DNA of 54,990 bases from Acidobacteriota bacterium. GTDB lineage: Bacteria; Acidobacteriota; Holophagae; Holophagales; Holophagaceae. The notes beneath the pieces are model-generated. The model ran no database searches and was not told the DNA's origin. It worked only from the letters and a program-made list of their open reading frames with translations. The number at the start of each line of letters is the position of its first letter. Position 1 is the stretch's first letter. Shown here piece by piece: positions 1 through 8,386 of this stretch. Location of the stretch: contig JACPYP010000032.1 in the NCBI GenBank assembly GCA_016195985.1, positions 1 to 54,990 on the forward strand, in the 5' to 3' direction. A program made the translations under genes and the position numbers.

Positions 1-141
1 AAGACGGCGGATCTCTACATGTCGGCCTACGGCATGAACAATGACCGTTCCGCCACCTACGCGCTGTTCCCCCCCGTGGGCAGGGTCGCCCCCGGCGCCT
101 CCACCAAGGGCTTCGGTTTCGGCCTGCTCTACACCTTCTGA
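1..141 (+). CDS. Outer-membrane beta-barrel protein, C-terminal fragment
   Basis: The first 46 codons in frame 1 are open and end in TGA at 139-141; the start lies outside the window. The visible tail ends in ...GFGLLYTF. Alternating hydrophobic residues with a final Phe are the usual C-terminal signature recognised by the BAM complex, so this is probably the last strands of a porin-like barrel. It lies 96 bp upstream of a periplasmic reductase gene on the same strand and could be the entry channel for that enzyme's substrate. The family cannot be named from so short a piece. Confidence 0.6.
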   Translation, partial: KTADLYMSAYGMNNDRSATYALFPPVGRVAPGASTKGFGFGLLYTF

Positions 142-237
142 CGGGAGGCGGAGCGCGGGCGGGCTCTTCCTTGAGTCAGCCCGCTCCGCTTCCCCACCCA
201 TCTGCGACACGAATCCATCCACCAGGAGGCATGAGTC

Positions 238-1923
238 ATGAGTCAGGACCATTTCCAGGAAGACCAGGAACCTGATCAATACACGAAGCAGACGATCGAG
301 AACGGCTTCTCGCGCCGGAGCTTCCTTTCCCGGGCGGCCGGGGGCGCCGCGGCCGCGGGCCTCTTCGGACTGTCGGGGCTGCCGGCGATGGCCAAGGACG
401 CCGCGGAAGCCAAGGGTCCGGAACTGGCGACGAGCGGCGACGGCGGCGCCACGCTTTCGTTCCTGCCCAAGCCGAAGCCCATCCGCGACCGCGAAATCTC
501 GGAGACCCTGACCTTCGACGTGGTGGTGGTGGGAGCGGGCGCCTCGGGCGTTCCGGCGGCACTGTCGGCCGCCGAGAACGGGGCCAAGGTCGCGGTGGTG
601 CAGAAGGCCCCCTTCGCCTTGTCCCAGGGCAACACCGGAGCCGGCATCGATCTGGCCGCGAGCGAGAAGGCCGGTGTCGAGGCTCTGGTGGCGCGGCTCA
701 TCGCCGACAGCAACCACCGCTGCAACCCCAAGCTGGTCCGGCAGTGGGCCTATCACTCCGGCGAGGCCGTGAAGTGGGTCATCGACCGGGCCAAGCAGGG
801 GGGATCCCCAGTGGTGGACCAGGGCAGTCCGGCCCAGCGGGCCATCCTCAAGGTCAACGGCTACAGCCTGGGCTACGTGACCTCCTTCTTCGGGCCGAAG
901 CCCTACACCACGGGCGATGGCATGCGCCACCTGGCCAAGACGGCCGAGAAGGCCGGTGTCCGCTTCTTCTTCCGCATGCCCGCGGTCCAGCTGGTGCAGA
1001 ACCGGGCCGGCGAGATCCAGGGCGTGATCGCCCGCGGCCCCGACGGCAAGTACACGAAGTTCCTGGCGACGAAGGGCGTGATCCTGGCCACCGGGGACTA
1101 CCAGAACAACAAGGCCATGTCGGACTACTTCATTCCCGACGTGAAGCACTTCGGCCGCAAGCAGCTCGACAAGACAGGCGATGGCTTCGCCCTGGCCTAC
1201 TGGGCCGGGGGCGTCATCGAGCCCATCGGCCACACCAAGATGCTGCACGATTTCGACGCCGGGCCAGCCTCCATGTGCGACATGCCCTTCCTGGCCGTGG
1301 ATCGCAAAGGCCGCCGTTTCGTGAACGAGACCGTCGAGATGTCCCTGCTGAACAACTACCTCAGGGACGCCGAGAACGCCGGGCACTATTCCCAGATCTT
1401 CGACTCGAACTACATGACCCAGGCGGCCGCCTGGCCGGGCAAGCTGGTTCCGCCCGAGGGCCTGAAGAACTACATGCCCGAGGATCCCGGCCCCAAGAAA
1501 GGCGTGTTCGAATCGCAGGTCAACACGCATGTGGCGGGCACCATCGAAGAGCTGGCCCGGAAGATCGAGGCGGACCCGGCGACCCTGGCGGCGACGGTCA
1601 AGCGCTACAACGAGCTGGTCGCCTCGGGCAAGGACAGCGATTTCGGCAAGCCCGCCGACCGCCTGATTCCGGTCCTGCAGGCGCCCTTCTATGGGATCCA
1701 CCGCCGCGTCCGCGTCTCCGCCATCTGCTCCGGCATGCTGGTGGACGAGAACCACCAGGCCCTCAACGCCGAGGGCAAGCCCATCAAGGGTCTGTATCTG
1801 ATCGGCAACCTCGGGGGCGGGTTCTACGGCGGCGTCGATTATCCCCTCACCGTCTTCGGCCTCTCCCTGGGGCGCTGCTACACCTTCGGCTACCTCACGG
1901 GAAGGCACGTCGCGAAGCTGTGA
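238..1923 (+). CDS. Tat-exported FAD flavoprotein, flavocytochrome c / fumarate (acrylate)-reductase type
   Basis: This 561-residue protein begins with a twin-arginine signal (SRRSFL at 25-30, hydrophobic stretch to about residue 51), so it should be exported folded with FAD bound. A Rossmann motif (VVVVGAGASG, about 95-104) and the C-terminal FAD-binding segment (YLIGNLGGGFYGG) place it in the FAD_binding_2 family of soluble fumarate, urocanate and (meth)acrylate reductases. It has no heme motifs; the tetraheme protein encoded 80 bp downstream is the likely electron donor. Together they resemble a two-subunit flavocytochrome c like the methacrylate reductase of Geobacter. An AGGAGG at 223-228 supports the ATG at 238. 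A tatA-like gene follows the cytochrome gene. The actual acceptor (fumarate, urocanate, acrylates) cannot be read from sequence by eye. Confidence 0.87.
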   Translation: MSQDHFQEDQEPDQYTKQTIENGFSRRSFLSRAAGGAAAAGLFGLSGLPAMAKDAAEAKGPELATSGDGGATLSFLPKPKPIRDREISETLTFDVVVVGAGASGVPAALSAAENGAKVAVVQKAPFALSQGNTGAGIDLAASEKAGVEALVARLIADSNHRCNPKLVRQWAYHSGEAVKWVIDRAKQGGSPVVDQGSPAQRAILKVNGYSLGYVTSFFGPKPYTTGDGMRHLAKTAEKAGVRFFFRMPAVQLVQNRAGEIQGVIARGPDGKYTKFLATKGVILATGDYQNNKAMSDYFIPDVKHFGRKQLDKTGDGFALAYWAGGVIEPIGHTKMLHDFDAGPASMCDMPFLAVDRKGRRFVNETVEMSLLNNYLRDAENAGHYSQIFDSNYMTQAAAWPGKLVPPEGLKNYMPEDPGPKKGVFESQVNTHVAGTIEELARKIEADPATLAATVKRYNELVASGKDSDFGKPADRLIPVLQAPFYGIHRRVRVSAICSGMLVDENHQALNAEGKPIKGLYLIGNLGGGFYGGVDYPLTVFGLSLGRCYTFGYLTGRHVAKL

Positions 1924-2003
1924 CCCGGACCGGGCCGCCATCCATTCCAAGACAGGGAAGGGCCCCGAGCGCCGCCCCTGAAGCCGCCACGATTGGAGAA
2001 GAA

Positions 2004-2399
2004 ATGAAACCAATGACTATTCCAAAGGCCGTCGCCGCGCTGCTCGTCCTGCTCATGGCCGCCGGTCTCGGCGCCGCGGAGGCCGCTCCCAAAACCAAGG
2101 CCACGGCCAAAGCCACAGCCGGGACCGCGCGCACCTCCAAGCATGCCGACAAGGGGATCACCTGCGCCCAGTGCCACGGCAGGGCCGCCAAGAAGGAACT
2201 GGTGCCCATGCAGCAGTGTCTCAGCTGCCACGGAGACACCAAGGAACTGGCCGCGAGGACGGCCAAGGTCAAGCCGACGAATCCTCATGAGAACCGCCAT
2301 TTCGGCACGGAGGCCGACTGCAACCGCTGCCACCACGAGCACGCGGTCTCGGAAAACCTGTGCCTTCCCTGCCACAAATTCCACTTCAAGGTGCCTTGA
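2004..2399 (+). CDS. Small periplasmic tetraheme cytochrome c
   Basis: The 131-residue product has a Sec signal peptide (hydrophobic stretch about 10-27), a Lys/Thr/Ala-rich linker, and four CxxCH heme sites: CAQCH, CLSCH, CNRCH and CLPCH. Spacing and size match the tetraheme domain that is fused to the flavoprotein in Shewanella flavocytochrome c3 but separate in other bacteria. It is expected to pass electrons from the quinol pool or a membrane cytochrome to the flavoprotein encoded just upstream. The start is ATG 2004, preceded by GGAGAAGAA. The same reading frame runs open upstream inside the flavoprotein gene, but that part is antiphase shadow and was excluded. Confidence 0.88.
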   Translation: MKPMTIPKAVAALLVLLMAAGLGAAEAAPKTKATAKATAGTARTSKHADKGITCAQCHGRAAKKELVPMQQCLSCHGDTKELAARTAKVKPTNPHENRHFGTEADCNRCHHEHAVSENLCLPCHKFHFKVP

Positions 2400-2466
2400 T
2401 CTGGCATCCGGGGCGGGGACAAGTCCCCGCCCCTTCATTTGAGCAAGACCTCATTCGGAGCACACC

Positions 2467-2625
2467 ATGGGCAACCTGGGCATGACGGAAATCCTGCTGA
2501 TCGGCCTCGCCCTGCTGATCTTCTTCGGGCCTTCGCGCCTGCCGGAATTGGGCAAGAGCCTGGGCAAGAGCATCCAGGAATTCAAGAAGGCCAGCCGGGA
2601 ATTGACGAACTCCGTCAAGGAATAA
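2467..2625 (+). CDS. tatA: TatA/TatE-type twin-arginine translocase subunit
   Basis: A 52-residue protein starts at ATG 2467. It has one N-terminal membrane helix (ILLIGLALLIFFGP), the hinge (FGPSRLPELGKSLGKSI) and a charged amphipathic helix (IQEFKKASRELTN), the TatA/TatE arrangement. The LPELG...G pattern is the most diagnostic part. It lies 67 bp after the cytochrome gene and follows a gene for a Tat substrate, which suggests a dedicated or co-expressed pore subunit. It is shorter than typical TatA (70-90 residues), with almost no acidic tail. No tatB or tatC is visible in the window, so the rest of the translocase must be encoded elsewhere. Confidence 0.85.
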   Translation: MGNLGMTEILLIGLALLIFFGPSRLPELGKSLGKSIQEFKKASRELTNSVKE

Positions 2626-2699
2626 GAGCGTCTGCGGCGGTTGGCGGCGCCCCGCGTCACAGGCTGGAAACACTATAGTGGGAGACATGGGAGGCCGCC

Positions 2700-4265
2700 G
2701 TGCGACCTGTTTTCTGCGCTGCCTTGATGTGCATGGCTCTGTGGGGCCAAGGACCTGGGGCCTCATCCCAGGCCCCTGGCGTCGATGAATCGGCCCTGCG
2801 GGCCCACTTGGCCTTCCTGGCGGACGACGTGCTGGAGGGCCGCGGCACGGGCCAGCGGGGCGGCGAACTGGCGGTGCGCTACCTGGAGACGCAGCTCCAG
2901 GTGTTGGGGCTGGCCCCGGCCAATGGGCCGAGCTACCGCCAGACCGTCAAGCTTTCGGGCATACGGCTTCAGGAGGAAGGCAGCGGGCTGCGTTTCGAGG
3001 GGCCCAAGGGAGTCCTGGTGCCGGCCCTGGGCAGCGAGCTGGCCGTGGGCGCCGCCGCGGCGGAGACCTCGCTCGCGGTGGACGCGCCGCTCATCTTCGT
3101 GGGCCACGGCATCGCCGCGGCCGACGGAAGCCGTGACGATTACAAGGGCGTGGACGTGAAGGGCCGCATCCTGGTGATGCTGGTGGGCGACCGGCACAGC
3201 GGCCCGCCCATGCCCCTCTGCTGTCAGCCCGGGAATTTCTACGGAAGATGGACCTACAAGTTCGAGGAGGCTCGCCGCCGGGGCGCGGCGGGGGTCCTGC
3301 TGGTGCACACGGACGCCTCCGCGGGCTACGGCTGGCCCGTGGTGCGCAACGGCTGGACCCAGGAGCGCTTCCAGCGGGAGGGCTCGGGCCAGTCTGGGGC
3401 CGTGCAGGGCTGGATCACCGAGGCCACTGCGGTGAAGCTCTTCGCCCTGGCGGGCCAGGATTTCAGGGTTTTGGCCGCCGGTGCCGACGCGGTGGCCTTC
3501 CAGCCCGTGCCCCTCCCCCTCCAGGCGAAGGGCCAGGTGCGCTCCACCGTGCGCGCCCTGGAGCAATGGAACGTGGCGGGCTTCCTGCCGGGCAAGCACC
3601 CTGACCTGCGCAAGGAAGTGGTGGTCTACTCCGCCCACTGGGACCATTTCGGCAAGGGTGCGGACGGCGCCGTCTACGCCGGGGCCGTGGACAACGGGAC
3701 GGGCTGCGCCGCCGTGCTGGCCCTGGCCCAGGCCCTGGTTCACGCGCCGCTGGAACGCAGCGTGATGTTCCTCTTTCCCTGCGCGGAAGAGCAGGGCCTC
3801 ATCGGTTCCTCGGCCTACGTGGCGGCCCCCCTCTGGCCCCTGGAGCGCACGGTGCTCGACATCAATCTGGAGAGCCTCAACGTGGTGGGCCCCACCCGCG
3901 ACATCGGCCTGCTGGGTTCCAGCGAGCCCCGCATGAGGGCCCTCTGCGCTCAGGCCGCGGCGGCCACGGGCCTCGTCATCAGCCCCGCCAAGGCCGATCC
4001 CGCGGGACTCTGCTTCCGATCGGACCACTTCCCCTTCGCCAAGGCGGGCGTGCCTGCGCTGTCGCCGGGCTTCTCCCTGGACGGCGGCTGGGACTACCTG
4101 GGCGACAAGGCCGCGGCCCAGGCCAAGGCTTCGGATTTCCTGAACCACTACCACCGTCCCACGGACCGCTACCATCCCGAGTGGAACCTGGAGGGGCTGA
4201 TGCAGCAGGTGCGCTTCGCCCTGGAGCTGGGGCGGCTGGCGGGCACGGTGCCGAATCCGCGCTAG
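2700..4265 (+). CDS. Secreted M28-family zinc aminopeptidase with PA-like insert
   Basis: The 521-residue protein starts at GTG 2700 (GGGAGG at 2689-2694) with a short signal peptide ending near ASSQA. A PA-like insert spans roughly 120-250. The M28 di-zinc catalytic domain follows, with H313 (SAHWDH), D331 (VDNGTG), the E363-E364 pair (AEEQG), D387 (DINLES) and H443 (SDHFPF) as the expected ligands and catalytic base. M28 enzymes of this layout remove N-terminal amino acids from peptides in the periplasm or medium. It is followed convergently, with a 3-bp gap, by the minus-strand membrane protein gene. The motif set is complete, so activity is expected; substrate preference is unknown. Confidence 0.88.
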   Translation: MRPVFCAALMCMALWGQGPGASSQAPGVDESALRAHLAFLADDVLEGRGTGQRGGELAVRYLETQLQVLGLAPANGPSYRQTVKLSGIRLQEEGSGLRFEGPKGVLVPALGSELAVGAAAAETSLAVDAPLIFVGHGIAAADGSRDDYKGVDVKGRILVMLVGDRHSGPPMPLCCQPGNFYGRWTYKFEEARRRGAAGVLLVHTDASAGYGWPVVRNGWTQERFQREGSGQSGAVQGWITEATAVKLFALAGQDFRVLAAGADAVAFQPVPLPLQAKGQVRSTVRALEQWNVAGFLPGKHPDLRKEVVVYSAHWDHFGKGADGAVYAGAVDNGTGCAAVLALAQALVHAPLERSVMFLFPCAEEQGLIGSSAYVAAPLWPLERTVLDINLESLNVVGPTRDIGLLGSSEPRMRALCAQAAAATGLVISPAKADPAGLCFRSDHFPFAKAGVPALSPGFSLDGGWDYLGDKAAAQAKASDFLNHYHRPTDRYHPEWNLEGLMQQVRFALELGRLAGTVPNPR

Positions 4266-4268
4266 ACA

Positions 4269-5153
4269 TCAGCGCCCCGTGACGACGGCCTGGGCCGCAT
4301 CGGCGCCGGACCTCACCTTGCTGTAGTCCAGTTGGCTGCCCCGCAAGCTGTGGGGGATGAGGTAGACCACGGCCATGGCCAGGGTGGCGGCCAGCACGGC
4401 GGCGCGGCCCAAGACATCGCCGGGGCGCGAGCGCGGGCCCGCGGCGAGGGCGGCCAGCCCCCAGGCCAGCCACATGAGCAGGGTCTTGTTGTCGGTCAGG
4501 TCGTAGCCCCAGGGAAAGCCTGTCCAGTAGGCGCCGAAGGTGGCCTTCTGCACGAAGGGCCCCAGGATCAGTCCACCCAAGGTCAGGCAGGCCAGGGTGA
4601 CCCACATGAGCCGCCGCGGCGCCGTGGCGCCGAGGAGGGCGCCCAGGCCCGCCCGGAGGCCGATGAAGACCGCGAGGAACATCATGGCGACATGCGAAAC
4701 GAGCAGGGCCGGGGACACGGGCCCCTTGTAGCGCAGCACGATGGGATCGCCGCCGGGAATGCGCTGCGCGGAACCCGCCGCGCCCAGTTCCACCGCGTAT
4801 TCCACCTTGCCGGCCGGAGGTTGCTTCGGAAGGTATCCCGCCAGTTCCGTCTTGCCATCCCTCGTTTCAATCGCCATGGGCTGCCGGGTCCAGGGCTCCT
4901 GGGTGGGGAAGCGTCGCCACACCAGCGTTCCCGGCACGCCCGGATCGGGCAGGGCCACGCGCGCCTCCCGCACCGTTTCCTCGCTGCGGATCAACCGGTA
5001 GGCGACGGCCTTCTGCTGGATGACAGCCGTGCCCCGCAGCGGATGCGTGGGCCCCGTCCGCCGCTGGTAGACGACCGTGGCGGCCATGAGCAGGGCCGCC
5101 AGCAGCCAGAGCGAGGCCGTGCGGAGCGGGGAGGAAGGGGCGGAGACGGGCAT
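4269..5153 (-). CDS. Membrane protein of unknown function
   Basis: The 294-residue product has an N-terminal membrane helix (about 12-29), then a soluble, probably periplasmic region of about 120 residues with beta-rich character. Three or four more helices follow (roughly 146-168, 182-203, 225-243, 248-270), then a short polar tail. The segment between the second and last helices carries aromatic and Gly residues (FGAYWTGFPWGYDLTDNKT). I do not recognise the family. AGGTGA lies just before the ATG at 5153. It is followed by nothing on its own strand, and rsmH lies 37 bp upstream on the same strand, so the two may be co-transcribed. Confidence 0.6.
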   Translation of the reverse strand: MPVSAPSSPLRTASLWLLAALLMAATVVYQRRTGPTHPLRGTAVIQQKAVAYRLIRSEETVREARVALPDPGVPGTLVWRRFPTQEPWTRQPMAIETRDGKTELAGYLPKQPPAGKVEYAVELGAAGSAQRIPGGDPIVLRYKGPVSPALLVSHVAMMFLAVFIGLRAGLGALLGATAPRRLMWVTLACLTLGGLILGPFVQKATFGAYWTGFPWGYDLTDNKTLLMWLAWGLAALAAGPRSRPGDVLGRAAVLAATLAMAVVYLIPHSLRGSQLDYSKVRSGADAAQAVVTGR

Positions 5154-5190
5154 GTCCGGTCACCTTTCACGATCGGGCCAGGTCATCGGG

Positions 5191-6225
5191 CTAGGCTTTG
5201 GGGAGCCTCGCCCAGCGCAGTTTGGCGCTGGTGGAACGGGGGTTGGCGCGGCGCTCTTCCGGCGAGGCGCGGATGGGTTCCGGCGCCACCTCGGCATAGA
5301 TTCCTTCGCGCAGGCCCTGGAGGAAGGCCTTCTTCACGCGGCGATCCTCCCCGGAATGGAAGGTGAGGATCGCCACCCGGCCGCCGGGTTTCAGGCTGCC
5401 GGGCAGGAGGGACAGGAACTGGTCCAGCACCGTGAATTCGTCGTTCACGGCGATGCGCAGGGCCTGGAAGGTGCGCTGCAAAGCCTTCTTCGTTTCATCC
5501 GCATCCTGCCCCTCGGCCGCCAGGGCAGCCCTCACTCGGTCTGCCAGGTCGCGGGTGGTGCGGATGGGTTGGCCGTGCACGTTCCGGGCGATGGCTTCGG
5601 CGTGAGGCTCGTCGGCGTTCTCCACCAGCAGCTCCGCCAGCGCCGTTTCGTCCAGCCTCGCCAGCAGATCCGCAGCGGATGTTCCCCGCTGCGGATTGAG
5701 GCGCAGGTCCAGGGGGCCGTTGGCCTTCCAGGTGAAGCCCCGGGCGGGATTGTCGATCTGCATGGAGGACACGCCCAGGTCCGCCAGCACCAGGTCGAAG
5801 CCGCCGGATTCCGCCTGCAGGCGCGGCAGCCCGGCGAAGTTCATGCGGCGGGCGGTGAAGACATCCTCGCCGAAACCCAGGCCGCGCAGGCGCGCCTCGG
5901 TGCGGGGCAGTTCCAGGGGGTCCACGTCCACGCCGAAGAGGCGGCCGCCTGGAAGAAGCCGGGGCAGGATCTCGCGGGTGTGGCCGCCGTAGCCCAGGGT
6001 GGCGTCCAGGGCCACCTCGCCGGGCTGGGGATTCAGCACCTCCAGGATCTCGGCCACGCAGATGGAGCGGTGGGTGCCCGCGGGCGTGTGGCCCCGGGCC
6101 AGGACCTTTTCCAGTTCACCGGCATGCTGGGAAGGCTCCAGTTCCTTGTACTTCTCCTCGAAGCGGCGGGGATGTGTGCCCTTGTAGCGGACCCGGCGCT
6201 GGCGGGGAGGATCGTCTTGGCTCAT
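5191..6225 (-). CDS. rsmH: 16S rRNA (cytosine-1402-N4)-methyltransferase RsmH
   Basis: RsmH methylates N4 of C1402 in the 16S rRNA decoding centre using S-adenosylmethionine. Diagnostic segments are HRSICVAEILEVL, DATLGYGGHTREIL (SAM motif I), GVDVDPLEL, LADLGVSSMQIDNPARGF, and the C-terminal FHSGEDRRVKKAF with PSPEER-like residues. The ATG at 6225 gives 344 residues. An upstream in-frame extension to 6312 was rejected because it reads into low-complexity leader sequence. The N-terminal RYKGTHPRRFEEKYKEL extension is longer than in E. coli. In many genomes rsmH sits in the division/cell-wall cluster, but here no ftsL, ftsI or mur gene flanks it. Confidence 0.93.
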   Translation of the reverse strand: MSQDDPPRQRRVRYKGTHPRRFEEKYKELEPSQHAGELEKVLARGHTPAGTHRSICVAEILEVLNPQPGEVALDATLGYGGHTREILPRLLPGGRLFGVDVDPLELPRTEARLRGLGFGEDVFTARRMNFAGLPRLQAESGGFDLVLADLGVSSMQIDNPARGFTWKANGPLDLRLNPQRGTSAADLLARLDETALAELLVENADEPHAEAIARNVHGQPIRTTRDLADRVRAALAAEGQDADETKKALQRTFQALRIAVNDEFTVLDQFLSLLPGSLKPGGRVAILTFHSGEDRRVKKAFLQGLREGIYAEVAPEPIRASPEERRANPRSTSAKLRWARLPKA

Positions 6226-6320
6226 ACCGCATGGTAAGGCTTTCCCCCGCCCATTGAACTCCCACCGTGGTCGCGGGTGTTTCCTTTCCTCCAATGGGTC
6301 CTGGCCCTTCAAAAGCCTGG

Positions 6321-6499
6321 AACGCAGAGGTCACAGCGTTTCTGGAGGCCGCAGAGAACTGCCAGAGCATGCTTTTTCGGGGTGAAGGCGCCTTCTCACT
6401 GGATGGGTCAGAGGCAGGAAACCGACTGCGGCCAAGATGCTTCTCTGTGTTCTCTGTGTTCTCTGTGTTCTCTGCGGTGCTCTGTGTCCTCTGTGTTCC
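6321..6499. repeat. Intergenic inverted element with CTCTGTGTT tandem arm
   Basis: The right arm (6441-6498) is a degenerate tandem of TTCTCTGTG units: three perfect 9-mers, then TTCTCTGCGGTGC and two TCTGTG-type units. The left arm (6321-6336, AACGCAGAGGTCACAG) is the reverse-complement type, so the whole is a stem with tandem arms. The element fills much of the divergent rsmH/hydrogenase spacer. Similar CACAGAG-type intergenic elements occur in many environmental bacteria. Their origin is not established here. Confidence 0.6.
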
Positions 6500-6604
6500 G
6501 CTTTTCTCGCCTGGATATTCAGGCGGCCGTTTCATTGCGCCACTCGTGACTTCCATCATGGTCCTGAGGCGCCGGATCTCAGTAGGGTAGGCCTGGAGTT
6601 CCTC

Positions 6605-8386
6605 GTGGACGAACCGCCCATCCCGCTCTTTCGCACGCCCATCTTCACCGAGAAGGCCCGCTGCCAGGACTGCTACAAGTGCGTGCGGGCCTGTCCGGTC
6701 AAGGCCATCAAGGTGGCGGAGGACAGCGCCACGGTGATGGCGGAGAGGTGCGTGTACTGCGGCACCTGCGTGAGCGTCTGCCCCGTGGGCGCCAAGAAGG
6801 TCCGGGACGATCTCGATTCCGCCCGCCGCCTGCTGAAGCGCAAGGAGCGGGTGGTGCTCAGCCTGGCGCCCTCCTTCGTGACCGAGTTCCCGGGCTTGGA
6901 ACCGCCCCGGCTCATCCATGCCCTGCGCGGCCTGGGTTTCTGGGCCGTGTCGGAAACGGCCCTGGGCGCGCAGGCGGTCTCCTCGGCCTGCGCCCAGGCG
7001 CTGGAACAGGGGGGACCTGGCGCCTATGTGTCCACGGCCTGCCCCACGGTGGTGGAACTGATCCGCCGCTACCACGTGGACCAGTTGCCCCTGCTCACGC
7101 CGCTGCTTTCGCCGCTGTTGGCCCATTGCAAGCTGCTGCGCCGGGAATACGGCGAGGACATCGGCATCGTGTTCGCAGGTCCCTGCATCGCCAAAAAGCT
7201 GGAGGCGGACGCCCGGCCCGATCTCCTGGACACAGCCCTCACCTTTGCCGACCTGCACCGCTGGCTCGAGGAAGAGGGGCTCGATCCCATGGAATGCCGG
7301 GCCACGGAACAGGACTGCTTCCAGCCTGAGCGGGCGCGGGATGGGGCCCTCTATCCGGCTGATGGCGGCATGACCCGCAGCATCGCCCGGCGGGGCCATC
7401 CCGAGGGCGTGACCTTCATGGCCTTTTCGGGCATCCCGTCCCTGCAGGGGGCCCTGGGCGGGTTGGAGGGGCCCCTGGAGCAGAAACTCTTCCTGGAACT
7501 GCTGGCCTGCGAAGGTGGCTGCGTCAACGGGCCCCAGGCCCGGCGGACCTGCGGCACGGCCCTGAAATGGCTGCGGGTGATGGACTGCGCTCCGGCCTCC
7601 GGGAAACCGGCGCCGAAGACGCCGCCGCCCGCGGTGGATCTCCGTGCGGAACCCCTCGCGGATCCGGTGGCGCGCGTGGCCCACGAAGCCGGGCTCATCC
7701 AGGAGGCCCTGCGGCGCCTGGGCAAGACGGCTCCGGAGGACGAGCTCAATTGCGGCGGCTGCGGCTACGACACCTGCCGCAACCTGGCCGAGGCGCTGCT
7801 GGAGGACCGGGCCGAGCCCCGCATGTGCGTGTCCTACATGCGCAGGCTGGCCATGAACAAGGCCAATGCGCTGATCCGCGCCATGCCCGCGGGGGTGGCG
7901 CTGGTGGACGAGGGCCTGCGCATCGTCGAATGCAACCGCCGCTTCGCGGAAACCCTGGGGGGCGACGCGCCGGATGTCTTCGACGTGAAGCCGGGCCTGG
8001 GCGGCGCCGATCTGGGCCGTCTGGCGCCGGACCTCAAGGGTTTCTTCGCCCGGGGCCTCGAAAAGGAGGTGGCGGCGCTGCGTCGGGATGTGCAGGTGGG
8101 CGGCCGGATCCTCCGTCTCACCGTGTTCACCATCGAGGCGGGGCGGCTGGTGGGCGGCGTGCTGCAGGACATCACCGAACCCGCCGTGCAGCGGGAGCAG
8201 GTCCTCCAGCAGGCCCAGGAGGTCATCCGGAAGAACGTGGCCACGGTCCAGAAGATCGCCTTCCTGCTGGGCGAGAACGCCGCGGAAACGGAGATGATGC
8301 TGGAATCGCTCGCATCTTCCTTCCGCAATGCGCCGTCTCCTCTGGGCGGACCGGCTTCGGCCGAGGATGCCCGCCGTGGGAACTAG
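6605..8386 (+). CDS. Sensory-type [FeFe] hydrogenase (HydS-like) with Fe-S and PAS-like regions
   Basis: The 593-residue protein has two N-terminal [4Fe-4S] ferredoxin clusters (C20/23/26/30 and C49/52/55/59). The H-cluster domain follows, with ligands C146 (STACPT), C194 (GPCIAKK), and C302 and C306 (ACEGGC). Next come an extra Fe-S motif (C383, C386, C391, C408; CGGCGYDTC) and a PAS-like region (about 420-540) with a helical tail. The residue before C146 is Ala, whereas catalytic enzymes have the proton-shuttle Cys (TSCCP). This Ala is typical of sensory group C enzymes such as HydS. The overlapping downstream phosphatase gene fits a redox or H2 signalling role. GTG 6605 was chosen because GGAG lies at 6595-6598; upstream in-frame codons read through a tandem repeat. 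No catalytic hydrogenase or maturase gene is in the window. Confidence 0.85.
   Translation: MDEPPIPLFRTPIFTEKARCQDCYKCVRACPVKAIKVAEDSATVMAERCVYCGTCVSVCPVGAKKVRDDLDSARRLLKRKERVVLSLAPSFVTEFPGLEPPRLIHALRGLGFWAVSETALGAQAVSSACAQALEQGGPGAYVSTACPTVVELIRRYHVDQLPLLTPLLSPLLAHCKLLRREYGEDIGIVFAGPCIAKKLEADARPDLLDTALTFADLHRWLEEEGLDPMECRATEQDCFQPERARDGALYPADGGMTRSIARRGHPEGVTFMAFSGIPSLQGALGGLEGPLEQKLFLELLACEGGCVNGPQARRTCGTALKWLRVMDCAPASGKPAPKTPPPAVDLRAEPLADPVARVAHEAGLIQEALRRLGKTAPEDELNCGGCGYDTCRNLAEALLEDRAEPRMCVSYMRRLAMNKANALIRAMPAGVALVDEGLRIVECNRRFAETLGGDAPDVFDVKPGLGGADLGRLAPDLKGFFARGLEKEVAALRRDVQVGGRILRLTVFTIEAGRLVGGVLQDITEPAVQREQVLQQAQEVIRKNVATVQKIAFLLGENAAETEMMLESLASSFRNAPSPLGGPASAEDARRGN

Noticed and set aside
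744-2003. Upstream part of the open frame that ends in the tetraheme cytochrome
   Set aside because: It overlaps the flavoprotein gene in another frame and is Gly/Arg/His rich shadow; the signal peptide starts at 2004.
6437-6604. Upstream extension of the hydrogenase frame (Cys-rich MLLCVLCVLC...)
   Set aside because: It is the CTCTGTGTT tandem read as protein. GTG 6605 has a proper GGAG site and begins at the ferredoxin domain.
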